Below, piece by piece: positions 19,481 to 31,211 of a DNA stretch of 64,000 nucleotides. Made by a program: the position numbers and the translations under genes. Positions within the stretch are counted from its first letter, which is position 1. The number at the start of each line of letters is the position of its first letter. The notes beneath the pieces were generated by a model that did no database searches, had not been told where the DNA came from, and worked only from the letters and a program-made list of their open reading frames with translations. The DNA lies in assembly GCA_034620365.1 (NCBI GenBank), contig JAQGEQ010000339.1, forward strand, positions 620,001 to 684,000, given 5' to 3'. The stretch comes from Pegea sp. RAD2-039. Taxonomy: Eukaryota > Chordata > Thaliacea > Salpida > Salpidae.

Positions 19481-20610
19481 ATATTCTATGAGCGGACGTA
19501 ATATAATTAATAAATTTGTTCAATGTTTTTATTGGAGAAAATAGTTAGAAAATTTATTGATTTAGATGAGTAGGAATTTCAACTTATATTTAACAAACTT
19601 ATAGAATATATATAATGAACTGAAGTCACATTTTTATCCACTACAATTGTGTCACTTATTAACTTCAGTGTCATATTCCATACATTTGTAATTTGCTTTA
19701 TGGGATCTTTCAACTTTTTATTTGTTGCATAGGAGATGTTTTTCATTCAACAAACGTTTAATGTGTGATGAACTATTAATTCAATCGGAAATGAAAGAGT
19801 GGCTAGTGGAAGAAATCTTTAAATAAATTACTGAGAATTTGGATAAAACTGACACAGGTACGAAAATTTAGTTAATCATGTTGACTTTAATAGCTTTTTC
19901 AGTTTAATTTTGCAACACTAAACTTTGTTTACTATATAACCCGTACCAAGCAAAAATCCCCTAACTTGATCAAACAGCCAAGCTTTTGAAAAATTTAATT
20001 CTAAATAAACACTACAGGATAAGAAAGAACTTGAATACTAAGTCGCCAAGCAGTCTAGGTGCCGAAGTTTTCCTTATTCAGATAGAATTATTATTTTCTG
20101 TCTCTAGCATTGATGAAAAGTAAAAAAATGATACTAATTCACACCAAACTTTTATTTAGAAAACGAAAAATACATAAAAATTAATAAAATATATCTGATC
20201 GGATAAAAGCATGAAAACGTAAATACTTCAAAAAACATAAATAAAGTTCCTCAAAATACAAGATCAAACAATAAACATCAAAATTTCGTTGCAAAGTGAT
20301 GTAACGATTAAAAAAGTAATTCTATTAAAAATGCTACTTCAAATTAGAAGCAGAAACTAGAAAGAATTTACACCAAAATGTTGTAAAAGCTTTTTGGTAA
20401 AAAGCAAATCATAATTCAGCAATTGTCGAGTGTAGAGAGAGCTAATCTTCTCAACAATTGATTGATTGAAAGATAGAAAAGTGATCAGATTGAATCAGAA
20501 ATGATATAAGCAAAACAAAGTTTTCACTTGTACGTAATTATAAAGTGAATAAAGAAAATTTTAGTTGAAATCAGTATTTTAAATATTAGTTTAGAAAGAA
20601 TTTAAGGTAA
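19481..20610. other. No recognisable gene
   Basis: A+T-rich spacer DNA between the LINE and the right RBM12-like copy. No homology to the sequence downstream of the left RBM12 copy was seen. Confidence 0.6.
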
Positions 20611-23088
20611 TCAGTTACTAGATACGGAGTTAAAATAATGGGGAACATTTTTACTTGATGGTGAACGAGAAACAAACCTTTCAGCTCTAGATGTGGCTGA
20701 TAAAGTAGGTTCAGTAGATCTAAATCGATGAACAGCACCAGAATAGGTTGGTCTTGGTTCAACTTGATAATCTAAATGAGGGTAACCAGGATCTACACGT
20801 GGTCTTTTGCCATAATAACCATATGGGCCAGGGGCATACACTGAAGCACTGGTTTCTTTTGGATAATCAACAGTTTTAACATCAGCACGAACAGGGTAGC
20901 TATGAGCTTGATCTCTATAAAGTGTGTCAGCTCTAGGTGGAGGGAGTATCGATTCTAGACCCTTCTTCAACTCTAATAAAGTGATAGGAATAAAATGAAT
21001 TGGATGTCCTCGAAAAAGTAATTTTTCATGAAGTGCCACTGCTCGATAACAATCTACAACCTCATAAAGCTGGACAAAAGCTTCTCCTTTGCAGCATCTA
21101 TAGATATTATCTTTAATTACATCAATTCTTCTCACTCCTATCATCTCTTTCTTCAACATTCCATACACATCAGCTTCTTCTGTAGATTTTGGAAGATTTC
21201 GTAAATGCAAACAAGTCATCTTATACTGTTTGATTTTCTCAAAAAACTTATATATAGAACTTTGAGATATGAAATCAACAGAGGCTTTATTAAACCGATC
21301 TTCAGGAAATCCACTCCCTACTACTCGGAACCATAATTTTCTAATGTTTGCATCATCATAGACTGCCACTCTTATCAAACGATCGTATAATTTGGTCCCA
21401 TCTTGTTTTGCTGCTTCTTCTGCGTCTTCGGTTGAAATAAACCTGACTATCACATACCCAGTACTTCGTTTGTTATTACAAAGTACGGTAATACCATTTT
21501 TGGGTATAAAGAACATACGAAATTTCAGTCGAATGTCATCTTCAGATGCATGATAAGGAACATTAGCTAATCTCACACAAAATGATTTGTTATTTCGTGG
21601 AGTTTTTTGAACGTCAGCTTTTGGTTTTTTAGTCTTAGAAACAAATTGTGGACTTGATTTTGTTTCAATCTTTTGGTTGCTCTTATTAGGCATAGCAGTT
21701 GATGATGAAGAAGTTTGAACAGCGTTAGATTTCTTCTTTGCTAGATTTTGATCAGTATCTACCTTCGCTCTATTTGTAATATCAAACAGAGGGTTTCCAC
21801 CAAATAATCGTTTTGTTTGAATATTTGTTTTCTCAATTTGTTTAGATTCACTTTTATACTTGTTTATAACTTTATGTTTTCCTGAAGAGCTAGAAGTAAA
21901 ATCTTTTCGACTTGGTGGATAGTTTTCAATCTTATGAGATGTACCAGCTAATCGACTAATCTTTTCCTTTTCTTTTCTCTCATAATCGATCTGATTAAAA
22001 TAAAATTCTTTATTCAATCGGAAAACTTCAACCATACTTGGTAGGCTTATTGGTTGTACACTAATCACATTTTTTGTAAAAACTGTTCTATCTTTTAACA
22101 AAGCTCTTTCAAACTCAATTATATCACCACCATAATCAATATAAGCAGAACCTTTACAACCATTATCTCCCATTTCCATAAACAGCTTTTCTTGCTTCAA
22201 ATACCTTGGTAGCTCAAAAAAATTTCCAACAAGATCATATGTTGCTATGAGAGGAAGACCAAAAATTTCAATACAAAGATCTCTTGGTGGCATGGGATTA
22301 ATAATTGGTTCTCTCATTCTCCAAGAAACAGGAGCAGGTGGATGTTGATTAAAGACTTTAAATTGCTTCCTAGATGGTGGAGCAGCAAAATAAGTTTGGT
22401 TATGTGGACCTATCCGACACACTCTCTCACTACCTGCTGATACAGCTATCGGGATATTTCTAAGCATAGCTCTATCTCTTTTCAAAGCATCCCTTTTCTC
22501 ATAAATGTTAGAAAACCTGACCACAGCAGTTTGGTATAATCCATCAATAGATGGATGAATCTTAACAAACTGAATATTTAGAGGAGCAAAGAACACATAA
22601 CAATCAGCCTCAGATACTTGTCCACAAGGAAATGTCATCTCTACACAGTTTGAAGTTTCTTCTTGTTGCTTAAATTGAATACCATTTTTTTCTATTGGCA
22701 GATCTTCATTGAATGCAGCTGCTGGCTTGGTGATTGGGACCTTAGTAGGAGTCAAATCTGTCTGATTTGACGATTCATCAGATGATGTTTCTCCAGATGA
22801 TGTGGATGATTCAGATGAACTCTCATATTGACTGTCTCTAATAATTTTGTTCATTTCAGTTTGACTACTTAAAGTTAGCTTTACAGGTGAGCCACATAGA
22901 TATTTGTTATCTTGCATAATGGCTTTTCTGGCATCTTCATCAGAACCAAATATTATAAAAGCTGTTCCATCATCACCTCCAATTATTTGAACACCACCTT
23001 CAGGAATAGATAATCCTTTGAAAAAATCTCTTATATGTGGGGAATGAGCATCATTAGAGAGATTTTGCAGTCTTATGACATCAGTCAT
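20611..23088 (-). CDS. RBM12: RBM12/SWAN-like RNA-binding protein, truncated paralogue (825 aa)
   Basis: ATG at 23088 with the same upstream in-frame TAA as the left copy. RRM1-3 and the RRM5 region are almost identical to 6591-9491, synonymous sites included. The acidic linker is shortened and replaced, and RRM4 is strongly diverged (RLKFRMFFIPKNGITVLCNN against RNFFRGIAIPPNGITILSKG). The last RRM is absent: after RSPSS the reading frame runs into unrelated sequence (KNVPHYFNSVSSN) and stops. The frame is otherwise open for 2.5 kb, so the copy may still be expressed. The switch between identical and diverged tracts suggests gene conversion with the left copy or recombination with a third relative. 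It could also be a young pseudogene whose frame happens to be intact. Confidence 0.88.
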   Translation of the reverse strand: MTDVIRLQNLSNDAHSPHIRDFFKGLSIPEGGVQIIGGDDGTAFIIFGSDEDARKAIMQDNKYLCGSPVKLTLSSQTEMNKIIRDSQYESSSESSTSSGETSSDESSNQTDLTPTKVPITKPAAAFNEDLPIEKNGIQFKQQEETSNCVEMTFPCGQVSEADCYVFFAPLNIQFVKIHPSIDGLYQTAVVRFSNIYEKRDALKRDRAMLRNIPIAVSAGSERVCRIGPHNQTYFAAPPSRKQFKVFNQHPPAPVSWRMREPIINPMPPRDLCIEIFGLPLIATYDLVGNFFELPRYLKQEKLFMEMGDNGCKGSAYIDYGGDIIEFERALLKDRTVFTKNVISVQPISLPSMVEVFRLNKEFYFNQIDYERKEKEKISRLAGTSHKIENYPPSRKDFTSSSSGKHKVINKYKSESKQIEKTNIQTKRLFGGNPLFDITNRAKVDTDQNLAKKKSNAVQTSSSSTAMPNKSNQKIETKSSPQFVSKTKKPKADVQKTPRNNKSFCVRLANVPYHASEDDIRLKFRMFFIPKNGITVLCNNKRSTGYVIVRFISTEDAEEAAKQDGTKLYDRLIRVAVYDDANIRKLWFRVVGSGFPEDRFNKASVDFISQSSIYKFFEKIKQYKMTCLHLRNLPKSTEEADVYGMLKKEMIGVRRIDVIKDNIYRCCKGEAFVQLYEVVDCYRAVALHEKLLFRGHPIHFIPITLLELKKGLESILPPPRADTLYRDQAHSYPVRADVKTVDYPKETSASVYAPGPYGYYGKRPRVDPGYPHLDYQVEPRPTYSGAVHRFRSTEPTLSATSRAERFVSRSPSSKNVPHYFNSVSSN

Positions 23089-24220
23089 TTTCTTTTAGTC
23101 TTAATGTTAAAATAAAACTAAAGTTATAAATTTTATAAACCTGATCATGAAAAATTGAAGAAAAAAGTCATAAAAATATGCTATTTATGAATTATTGCTA
23201 ATTAGTCCCATAATATTTATCATTGGTAATATGATCATTAATTGCAACAAATTTTCTTTAAAGATTAATCTAAGAGTTTTCTTAAAAATGTGAAAAATTA
23301 TCAAAAGTAGTTTTATAATAACAGTTATATAATAATTATATAACAATCAAGTATAATTGAACAAATATAAATTCTTTCCAATTAATTTATAATTAAATAT
23401 GTTTATTTAAAAGAGATCAGAATCCATACATGAAAGCAACTTAAGAGTATAAAAAAGTATTACCATGATATCAGATTTATAAAATTCTAAAACTGAACTA
23501 ACTTATAGATATTTAATTCTAACTAGAATCATATAATAAAAATTCATTTAATTAAAGAAGTATCTTTACAAAATAATCAAAGAATGAAAATATTTTTAAG
23601 AGTATTATAAACTGACAACCAAATCAATCTTCATGAATTGAAATATATTTATTTATTACAATAAACGCGAAGGAGGGTGCCGGAAGAGAGTCCTTCTCAC
23701 TAACACAGATTCTTACAAATAATACCAATGATCTATAATAAAGTTAGAAATATAGAAAGAAAAATATTTAAAACTTATCATTTTGGTAGCACCTAAAATA
23801 GATAACAGTGAATTACAGAGAATATTAATGATATAAAGAGTGAAAAATAAAAGGAAATAGTTTCAGATTATACCAACTTTAGCTTAAGACATTAAAGGAC
23901 CATAAAATACATAAAAAAATTATAAATGTTAATAAAAGACATAACTAAGATATTATAGATGTTGAATGCTTTTATAAATCTTGTTTGTAATTAAGTTCGC
24001 CATATACCAAATAAAAGCATTTAATAAAATAATTATAGAATATTATAAGCAAACCAATTAATATACTAATATTTTCTAATAATTAATAATGAATGTAATT
24101 AATAAAAATATATTCTTTTCTAATTAGTGAGAAAAACTGACTTACTGCTAAAGGAAAACTTTGAAAAGGGAGGCCATCCTAGTTCAAGGTATAGTCTCAA
24201 CGCATTTAGACTTAAATTAA
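20650..24220 (-). repeat. Inner block B of the inverted duplication (right copy)
   Basis: Mirror of 5370-9165: most of the RBM12-like coding region, the near-identical 5' flank (23089-23640), the shared LINE tail and a diverged outer end. The breakpoint at about 20650 is inside the coding sequence. Confidence 0.9.
23640..23880 (-). mobile_element. LINE 3'-end fragment (mirror of 5690-5915)
   Basis: Same insertion as at 5690-5915, duplicated with the arm: tail core at 23655-23710 and the upstream segment containing gttagaaatatagaaag in plus-strand reading. Confidence 0.75.
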
Positions 24221-24600
24221 ACATAGGAATCTGCAAAAAAGATTAAGCAAACAATTCTAAAATATAAGGAACGCAGTTTTATGCATAATAACAGACATCC
24301 TCTCAACCTAGTCAGATAGGTATATCGAATGATCATGAAACACTGTAGAAGATTATAATAGTAATTTTAAATTATACTGTTTTTATGTTTTTTTAAATTC
24401 GTTATTTAACCATATGAGACTTGTTACTAAAATATTAATTTATTTATTGAAAATATCTATAAACTATCGCTAAAATGCGCTTTTAATGAATCATTTGAAA
24501 ATATGAGCAATTTTAGTTAATAATTGTCGTGAAAATCCTGAACCGATTACTCGTTCCCTATTTGTTTTTTGTAAGTATAACCTAGCTTCTATATTTGTAT
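24221..24600. other. No recognisable gene (start of the right-arm insert)
   Basis: A+T-rich DNA with no counterpart in the left arm and no supported feature. Confidence 0.55.
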
Positions 24601-24639
24601 TTTTTACCAAATTTCTCAACTATCTTACATATTTTATTT

Positions 24640-25045
24640 TGTAGCACTTTGTAGCTCCTTTCCCAAGGATTGAAAAATAGAGGATAAGGCGTCGCAAGCA
24701 TTAAAATCGAAGAAGATTAAGAAATAGCGACAGAAAGATAAGTTATATTGCTGTAATTTCAAGACTTTCTGGGAAGTAATCTCGCCGCACAACTAGTACT
24801 TGGAACCATCTGTAATGTCATTTCTAAACTGTAATTTTTGTTTCTCTTTTTTATATTATTAGCATTCTATGTAATTTTTCATAGTTATATGTCTTGGAGA
24901 CTACTGAAATGCCATCTGTTACATCTTTTTTTTTCTATATTTCTAACTTAACAAATGTTATTTGTGAGAATGTGTGTTAACGAAAGGTATTATCTTCAGA
25001 CACCCTCGTTTGCGTCTATTGTAATAAATAAATAAATTTTGAAAA
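24640..25045 (+). mobile_element. LINE 3'-end fragment with ORF2 C-terminal remnant
   Basis: From 24811 it aligns with the minus-strand sequence at 37633-37410: TTTCTAAACTG, TCTATGTAATT, a GAAATGCCA segment, TGTTACATCTTTT, TTCTATATTTCTAACTTAA, then the hairpin tail and AATAAATAAATAAAT end. Upstream, about 24640-24810 can be read with stops as the end of a CR1-like ORF2 (SSFPKD, then NFKTFWEV). It lies only in the right arm, so it inserted after the duplication or was lost from the left. Confidence 0.7.
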
Positions 25046-25861
25046 TAATAATAAGTCAATGCGGAAGTTTGGAAAAATCAATGCTGGCTTCGATTAACAT
25101 AGTACATTTTAGTGTGAAAAATTAATCAGTAGACCGCCCATCAATTCAAAATTGAAGATACTTCACCCTGATCACACGGGATCACAGGAAGTCAACTTGA
25201 ATATCTTTCTTTTTTCGTCTACTTTCCGAACTTTACGTTTAAATTGTAGTTTTATCTTGCTACGTATAAGACGATGTTAGGCAACTCTTTTAACATGTCA
25301 TCACTATATAAGCTAATTGTAAACAGCCATTTTTGTAGAGTTTACTTTATTAATTCCAAACTTTTGAAATAGAAAATACAGCTGCTGATAAAGTTAGTAT
25401 ATCAGGGAACAGAGTTATGTTTCTTACAATGAATTTATTTCTTCAAATTGTATATCCTACCAGAAACAATAAAATGTATTACTTTCATATGTTATCAAAC
25501 CCACGCAGCAATCTTCTTTAGATTTTGATTGCCCTTAATAAAACATAATTTTATAAATTCTTTATCATTTGTAATTTATTTTGAAAAACTTGCTGTAGAA
25601 AAACTATATGGAATAAGCTGTTTTACACATTTGTTCACTTATGAAAAGAGATGTATCTTAAAATGTAGTTTATTCAAAAAATTCAGCAACTACGAAAAGC
25701 TTAGACTACCAAATACAGGTTCAGCTAAAGTTTTCAGTTGAATTTCCAAATTAATTGATAATGAACCTAAACATAAATGACCATAAAATTTGTTATTATT
25801 TACATAAAATTATTTCCCTTTTTTAAGTTAAAAGATTAAAAATATTATTAAACCATCTATT
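25046..25861. other. No recognisable gene (end of the right-arm insert)
   Basis: Nothing supported. The 70-codon open frame at 25529-25741 (+) has no recognisable homology. Confidence 0.55.
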
Positions 25862-26675
25862 AGACATGTTATAAGTTTAAAATACTTTGAAATAAATAAT
25901 TTATACTAAGCTATTTTAAACGTAAAGATTTCGGTCATCCATAAAACATATAAAAAAATTCATCTAAATAAATGGATTAGAAACATGATTAAATCAAATA
26001 TAAACTCCTAAATTGTAAAAATTACTTTTAAAAAAGACATTATTATGTACAACTTCTAGAAAAGGACTACAAGACAGACAAATGTTTTGTAGCTGGAAAT
26101 TTAAAATCAACATAATCTATAAGAACAGCTAAAAATTTGTTGCAAATAAAAATAGTTGCAAGCTTTTAGGTAAAAACTTATTTAAGAAAATTGTTCCGTT
26201 TCAAATAATAAAACACAGTAGCGATAATGAAAACGATTCACAAATTTGTGTAAGTAAAGGTTGTAAGCAAATTGTGTGAAAGTTTATCTTAATTATCACG
26301 AGATACATCATATGTGTAGATATCAGCTTATTAAACCGAAAAGAAAATATTACCACGGCTTTCTAGGTTTGATAGAGGTTACATCTTTTTCTGATTCTGA
26401 ACTTTCAGTGTAATCTTCACTAGCATCCTGAAAAGGTTTAAAAGATATGTTAAAATAGATAATAAAAAACTAAACTATCAAAATAATTTTTAATGAACAT
26501 ATTTATAAAATCGATTAAAAATAGAATTCAAAATTGGAAGAAAACGGAACAACAGATACCTCTACATCTGAGTCTTCCTATGATCTTCCATTTTCAGAAA
26601 TCTCGTCTTCAAAAGAGAGTCTGCTCAAAAAATGTTGATGTGATCAAAACCCTAGAAATATAACCTAAGGTAAGT
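25862..26675 (-). repeat. Outer block A of the inverted duplication (right copy)
   Basis: Near-identical reverse complement of 355-1180, including the intron between the last two exons of the gene tail. Confidence 0.9.
26350..26620 (-). pseudogene. Duplicated tail of the 164-688 gene, disabled
   Basis: Exon copies at 26620-26560 and 26427-26350 keep both splice-site sequences. The first has TAG at 26580-26578 where the left copy has a Tyr codon. The preceding exon (164-351 in the left copy) is not duplicated. The copy thus lacks upstream exons and has a stop, so it is a pseudogene. A GAT-to-GCT change (Asp to Ala) is also seen in the last exon. Confidence 0.8.
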
Positions 26676-27720
26676 CTCCTACTTAATTTTTATATTTTTA
26701 TTTTGTTACAATATTATTGACAATAGAAAATGCTTTGGAAACAATATCAATGCAAGAAAATAAACTATCTACATCAATATATAATTTTGGATTTCAAAAG
26801 ACTGTTAAAAATTAATGTAGACAGTTTAATTTTTTTCTTCCAGATTTTTGTGTATATGTTTACTTTTAAATTTCCCTAACTTAACTTCTATATATAGAAA
26901 AACTGGTTTGAAATTTTCTCTATTTTAAGATATCTCCAATTTAGTTGAATTAAGAAACTTTTAGCATCGTATTTTCGTGACACTAAAAATAGATAGTAGG
27001 TGTTGAAATCTTGTGATTTAATGTAATACCGAAAAATATCAAATAATATTTACTTAAGTTATATTTTGAAAATTATTATATTGCCTTGTCTTAAAATTTT
27101 GCAATGAACTGCTAATTTAAAGCAGCAAAATAAAAAATTTAATCCTAAAAAATTTATAAAATTCATTTGTTGGATGTTGAAATTAAGCTAAGTTTTATCA
27201 CTAATCAATTTCTTGTAATCTATAATTTTTAACTTGCTTGAAAATAAATGGCTGAATGAATTGATTAACTTTTGATTTAAAAAATACAGGGTTTCTTAAA
27301 TTTGTATTTTATGATAAGGAATAAGGATGTTTTTAGATAATCTATCAATTTTTGAGCATTTGAAAAATATATAATACAAAAGCAGCATATCGGAGAAAAA
27401 TTTTATAATGTTTTAAGTGTTTAGTACAAGTATGCTATTTTTAACACCTGTTGTCCGCTAGGCTGTAGTAAAGAGTTATTATAGCCTGAAGCAAGAGAAA
27501 AAATAAAGTGTCATATAAAAAAATCATTCGGCTCCATTTATTGTCTCTTGACACTTGTAGAAGTTATCAGTTTTAGGCAACTTAATTGTTTTCTTTATAT
27601 TTTTTAGTTTTATATCTAGTTTTCAAAGATAGCTAATAGTTATTTAACTTCATACTTTGTTTATAGATCTATTGGACTGCTTAGAATTAGTTCTAAACGG
27701 AACACTTTAGAATAGAAATT
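26676..27720. other. 5' region of the forkhead gene
   Basis: Unique sequence between the duplication's outer boundary and the forkhead start codon. No promoter element can be called with confidence. An acceptor-like tract near 27605 could belong to an untranslated first exon. Confidence 0.4.
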
Positions 27721-30718
27721 ATGCAAAGTAATCGAGCACCAAATGAATATGACTGCTTTCAAAACCATTGCTTTTTACCAAGTAAGTAAATCTGTTATTT
27801 GAAAAACATTTTGAAGTTATCATTAATCTTTATTTTTTTTTTTGTATATCTAAAGTTGCAACATTTGTAATTTAAATTCTTGGTGCTTTCCTATTTACAA
27901 AATGTGTCATTTTCGATTCAACAAATATTTTTGCATCTTGTTAATGCAGACTCAAATCTTTTAAATCTTATTCATTAGAAAAATTTCAATTTTGTAAAAA
28001 TGATGTGCTGATATAAAAATTTTACAAAATTCAAAATACCATCTTCATTAGGAATGTATTATGATACCAAAAAGCTTTTTTTTTTGTAAGAATACCGACT
28101 TCTTGATAGAAAGACTTCGAAAAGTTGGCGCTTAATCAAAACTTCAATCATTAAATATTATATTCTTTTGTTTAAAAACATTTTTAAGGGTTTCAAAACC
28201 ACTTTAACTCCTATTTCAAATAAGAAAGTTCTAAAATAGGAGTTCTTTCAACTTTTAACAAAACTTTTAGCATTTCAAGATTTGATCTTTTAAAAGAATT
28301 TAATTTTACTCTTCCAGTATTTATCAATTTAGATTGCATCAAAGTGTGACTATCACAACTTAGATCTAAACTTTCGTATATGCTTCTGTTTGAAACACTG
28401 TGGATTGTTACTGAATTCAAAATAGGGAAATTTAAAAATGCTAAAACTCCTATCAATTGTTTTATAACTCAAGAGTTATTTTATTTTACACCCTTTTGTT
28501 GATGGTGAATGTCCATCAAAATTTTTATTAAATAACTGATAAAACTATTTTTAAACTTTCACTTTAAAATGTTTTCACTTTTAATTTAATAGTTTTAGAC
28601 TTTCTCATAGCATTGGGCTTAGTTATATAAAATATTTTTTAGTTATCATATTTACATCATTACAAAACAGTTTTAACAATTTTTTTAGCCCGATGTCTTT
28701 TAAGTATTTTCATTATAATAATCCTTATTACCTTTAACTGCGCTTAGCATTACTTAGTAGAGGCCATTTTGTTTTTCAACCCCGGTTGTAATTTGCATGT
28801 GACAGAAATCGGTTGATTTTCTGAGTTTGCTAAAGTTATAATTTAACAAACTACACTTAATAAAAATAAACATCACATTGAGTTTAATTTTGTATTTTTT
28901 TCGCTATGCTTATAAGTTTCTATTACTTTTATAACAAAATATTTAACAATTTATTTACTTTGATTTGATTTTAACACAAGTTAGTGCTCTATGCTCATTA
29001 AAAAAACTAATCTTTAAATTTGTATACTTGAAAAATTAAATGTTTGAATAGTTGTGAAAATCATTAAAATATGACCTCAAACGAAATTTAACTTTTTATT
29101 TTTCCAAGATTCTCCAATCGCTGTAAACCAAGGAACTGAAAACCAGCACGTGAATAGCCAAATGTTCTATTCGGACTTATACTCAATTAATGGACGAACT
29201 GTTTACCAGCGAAGACGGGCATATGGTGCTTCTCCATACCAATCTTCTTACATGAACCATAATTCTGGACAAAACGGCGTTTTGGTTAAACCACCTTATT
29301 CATATATTGCTCTAATTGCAATGGCGATTGACAGTTCTCCAAGCAAAATGGTCAGTTATAATTCTGACTTCAATTATGTTCAGTTATTTCTAAAATCACT
29401 TTTACTAAAAACGCTAATAACTATTTGATAAATTTAATAATTATTGAATAAATTTTAATTTTCTTTTAATTTCCTTGTTTCTTTTATAGCTTGCTTTAGA
29501 TGAAATCTACAAATGGATTGAAGGAAATTTCGATTTTTACAAGATAAATAAGCAGGGCTGGCAGAATTCTATTCGACATAATCTCTCACTGAATGACTGC
29601 TTTATAAAAATAGAGAGGTAAGCTAGCTTCTTTGCATTCGTTTAACTTGGTCATTAATTTGAAAATATATGACCTGTAACATTGCAAAAAGTAATCATTC
29701 TTATGTGGCAGAGAAAAAAGAAGACCCGGAAAAGGAAATTATTGGGGTTTACTTCCAGAAGCTCGAACTATGTTTGAGAACGGCAGTTTTTTGAGAAGAC
29801 GCAAGCGGTTCAAAATCAATACAAAAAAATCTGAAGATGAGAAAGCCAACAAGGTAGAGAAATTGACTTTACAAGTGGATATGTAACTAATTTTCTACAC
29901 AGAAATCATTGACCAGTGATGACCAGCAAGAAATCCAGAAACGAAAACATTCCAAAACACCAAAAAAGCAAAATGGATTTAGAAATGAAAATGAACAATC
30001 ACAAACAATTCCAAAAACCACTTTGACTGAAACAAGCCCTGAAACGACAATAGCAGGATACGCTAACACCTCTCACCCACATACCCAGCAGCAACTTTAC
30101 CAGCAGTTGAATGTCGTAACTTCAACACAACAACCGCAACAATTACAGCTACAACCACAACAACAACATCATCAACAACCGTTACACTATTTAAATGATG
30201 CACATGGACCAAAAAGTATATATGCTAACAATATTGGCTTGCAACATACTAAACACAAACTTGAAAGATCATATTTCAATCCTCTCAACCAACCTCCACC
30301 AATTTACAATTACACTGGATCTTGGAATGGAACCAGCTACAAACCAAGCGCTACACCAAACCAACAAGCTGTAGAAACCAACCAAGCAGCTCCTTGTACT
30401 CCAACTTACAATTATTCAACTTCACCAGAAAACTCCTGCCAGGTACCAGTGGGTTACAACCAGATGGTTGACACAAGAGTTCCCTCTGTACCCTCATCAG
30501 CTATCTATTATCATCCTGACCAACCTCAATCTAATGTAGCAGCACCAGCAGCATCGCTTAGTCCAATTCAGCAGCAAGCAATCCCGCAGGTGAACTCATA
30601 TGGTTACCAGATTTACCCATCAACTTCGGATAACAGTGGGTATACTAATGTACCTAATTACTCTTACAATAACAATAGTAGCGACCAAACCCCATCATTT
30701 AATCACCAAGAATATTAG
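27721..30718 (+). CDS. Forkhead (Fox) transcription factor, FoxE/FoxD/FoxL1-like group (462 aa, 5 exons)
   Basis: Exons 27721-27781, 29109-29350, 29490-29617, 29712-29853 and 29903-30718 join in frame with GT-AG introns (1327, 139, 94 and 49 nt). An in-frame TAA lies at 27694-27696, supporting the ATG. The winged-helix domain spans about residues 81-175: [14 protein letters not shown], then the recognition helix [18 protein letters not shown] and the wing [32 protein letters not shown]. The PGKGNYW...[13 protein letters not shown] ending is closest by eye to FoxE, then FoxD and FoxL1, but the first half is divergent ([16 protein letters not shown]). The domain is split by introns after helix 1 and before the wing. 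The C-terminal exon encodes a Gln/Pro/Tyr/Asn-rich region of about 270 residues with poly-Gln runs, a likely transactivation domain. It should act in the nucleus as a DNA-binding regulator. Confidence 0.9.
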
Positions 30719-31205
30719 ATTAAATGTGTTTATAAGAAACTGTGCTTTATGAAATACTAAAAATGTTTTTCTTTGGTCCTTAACAGTCTTTTATTAGTCA
30801 TTGTTTTCAGTTGTTGTATGCAAATTTTCGTGTTTTTTCAAACTTGGAACTTAGAAACTGATTTATTGTGAAAAGCAAAATCGACCGTTTTATCATTTTA
30901 AGTTTTAAAACATTTTTACAAACTCTATTTCAAGGACAACCTCTCAGAACTTTCGCGACTTCTAGCAACTGAAAGTACATTTTTATACATTTTTACTTTT
31001 CACAAGTTCTCTCATCTAACACCTCTTTTGATCAAAGACCTTTAAAAAGATGATGACGCATTATGCTGTCAAAAGGTGTGGTACTTACATAGATTTTCAT
31101 AGAGTGTGTATACTGTGTATTTACTGTTTCAAAAATACACTGTGTAGCATCGTTAGCGTTTCATTAGTGTATCAAATTGATGAAATATCTTTAAGAAGAT
31201 GACTA

Positions 31206-31211
31206 AATAAA
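31206..31211 (+). terminator. Possible poly(A) signal of the forkhead gene
   Basis: AATAAA 488 nt after the stop codon. It is the first clear canonical hexamer I noted downstream. Confidence 0.35.

Noticed and set aside
355-26675. Assembly artefact explaining the mirrored arms
   Set aside because: The arms have different breakpoints, different unique inserts, a pseudogenised copy and a diverged RRM4 tract. A simple haplotype join would not produce these. It still needs long-read support.
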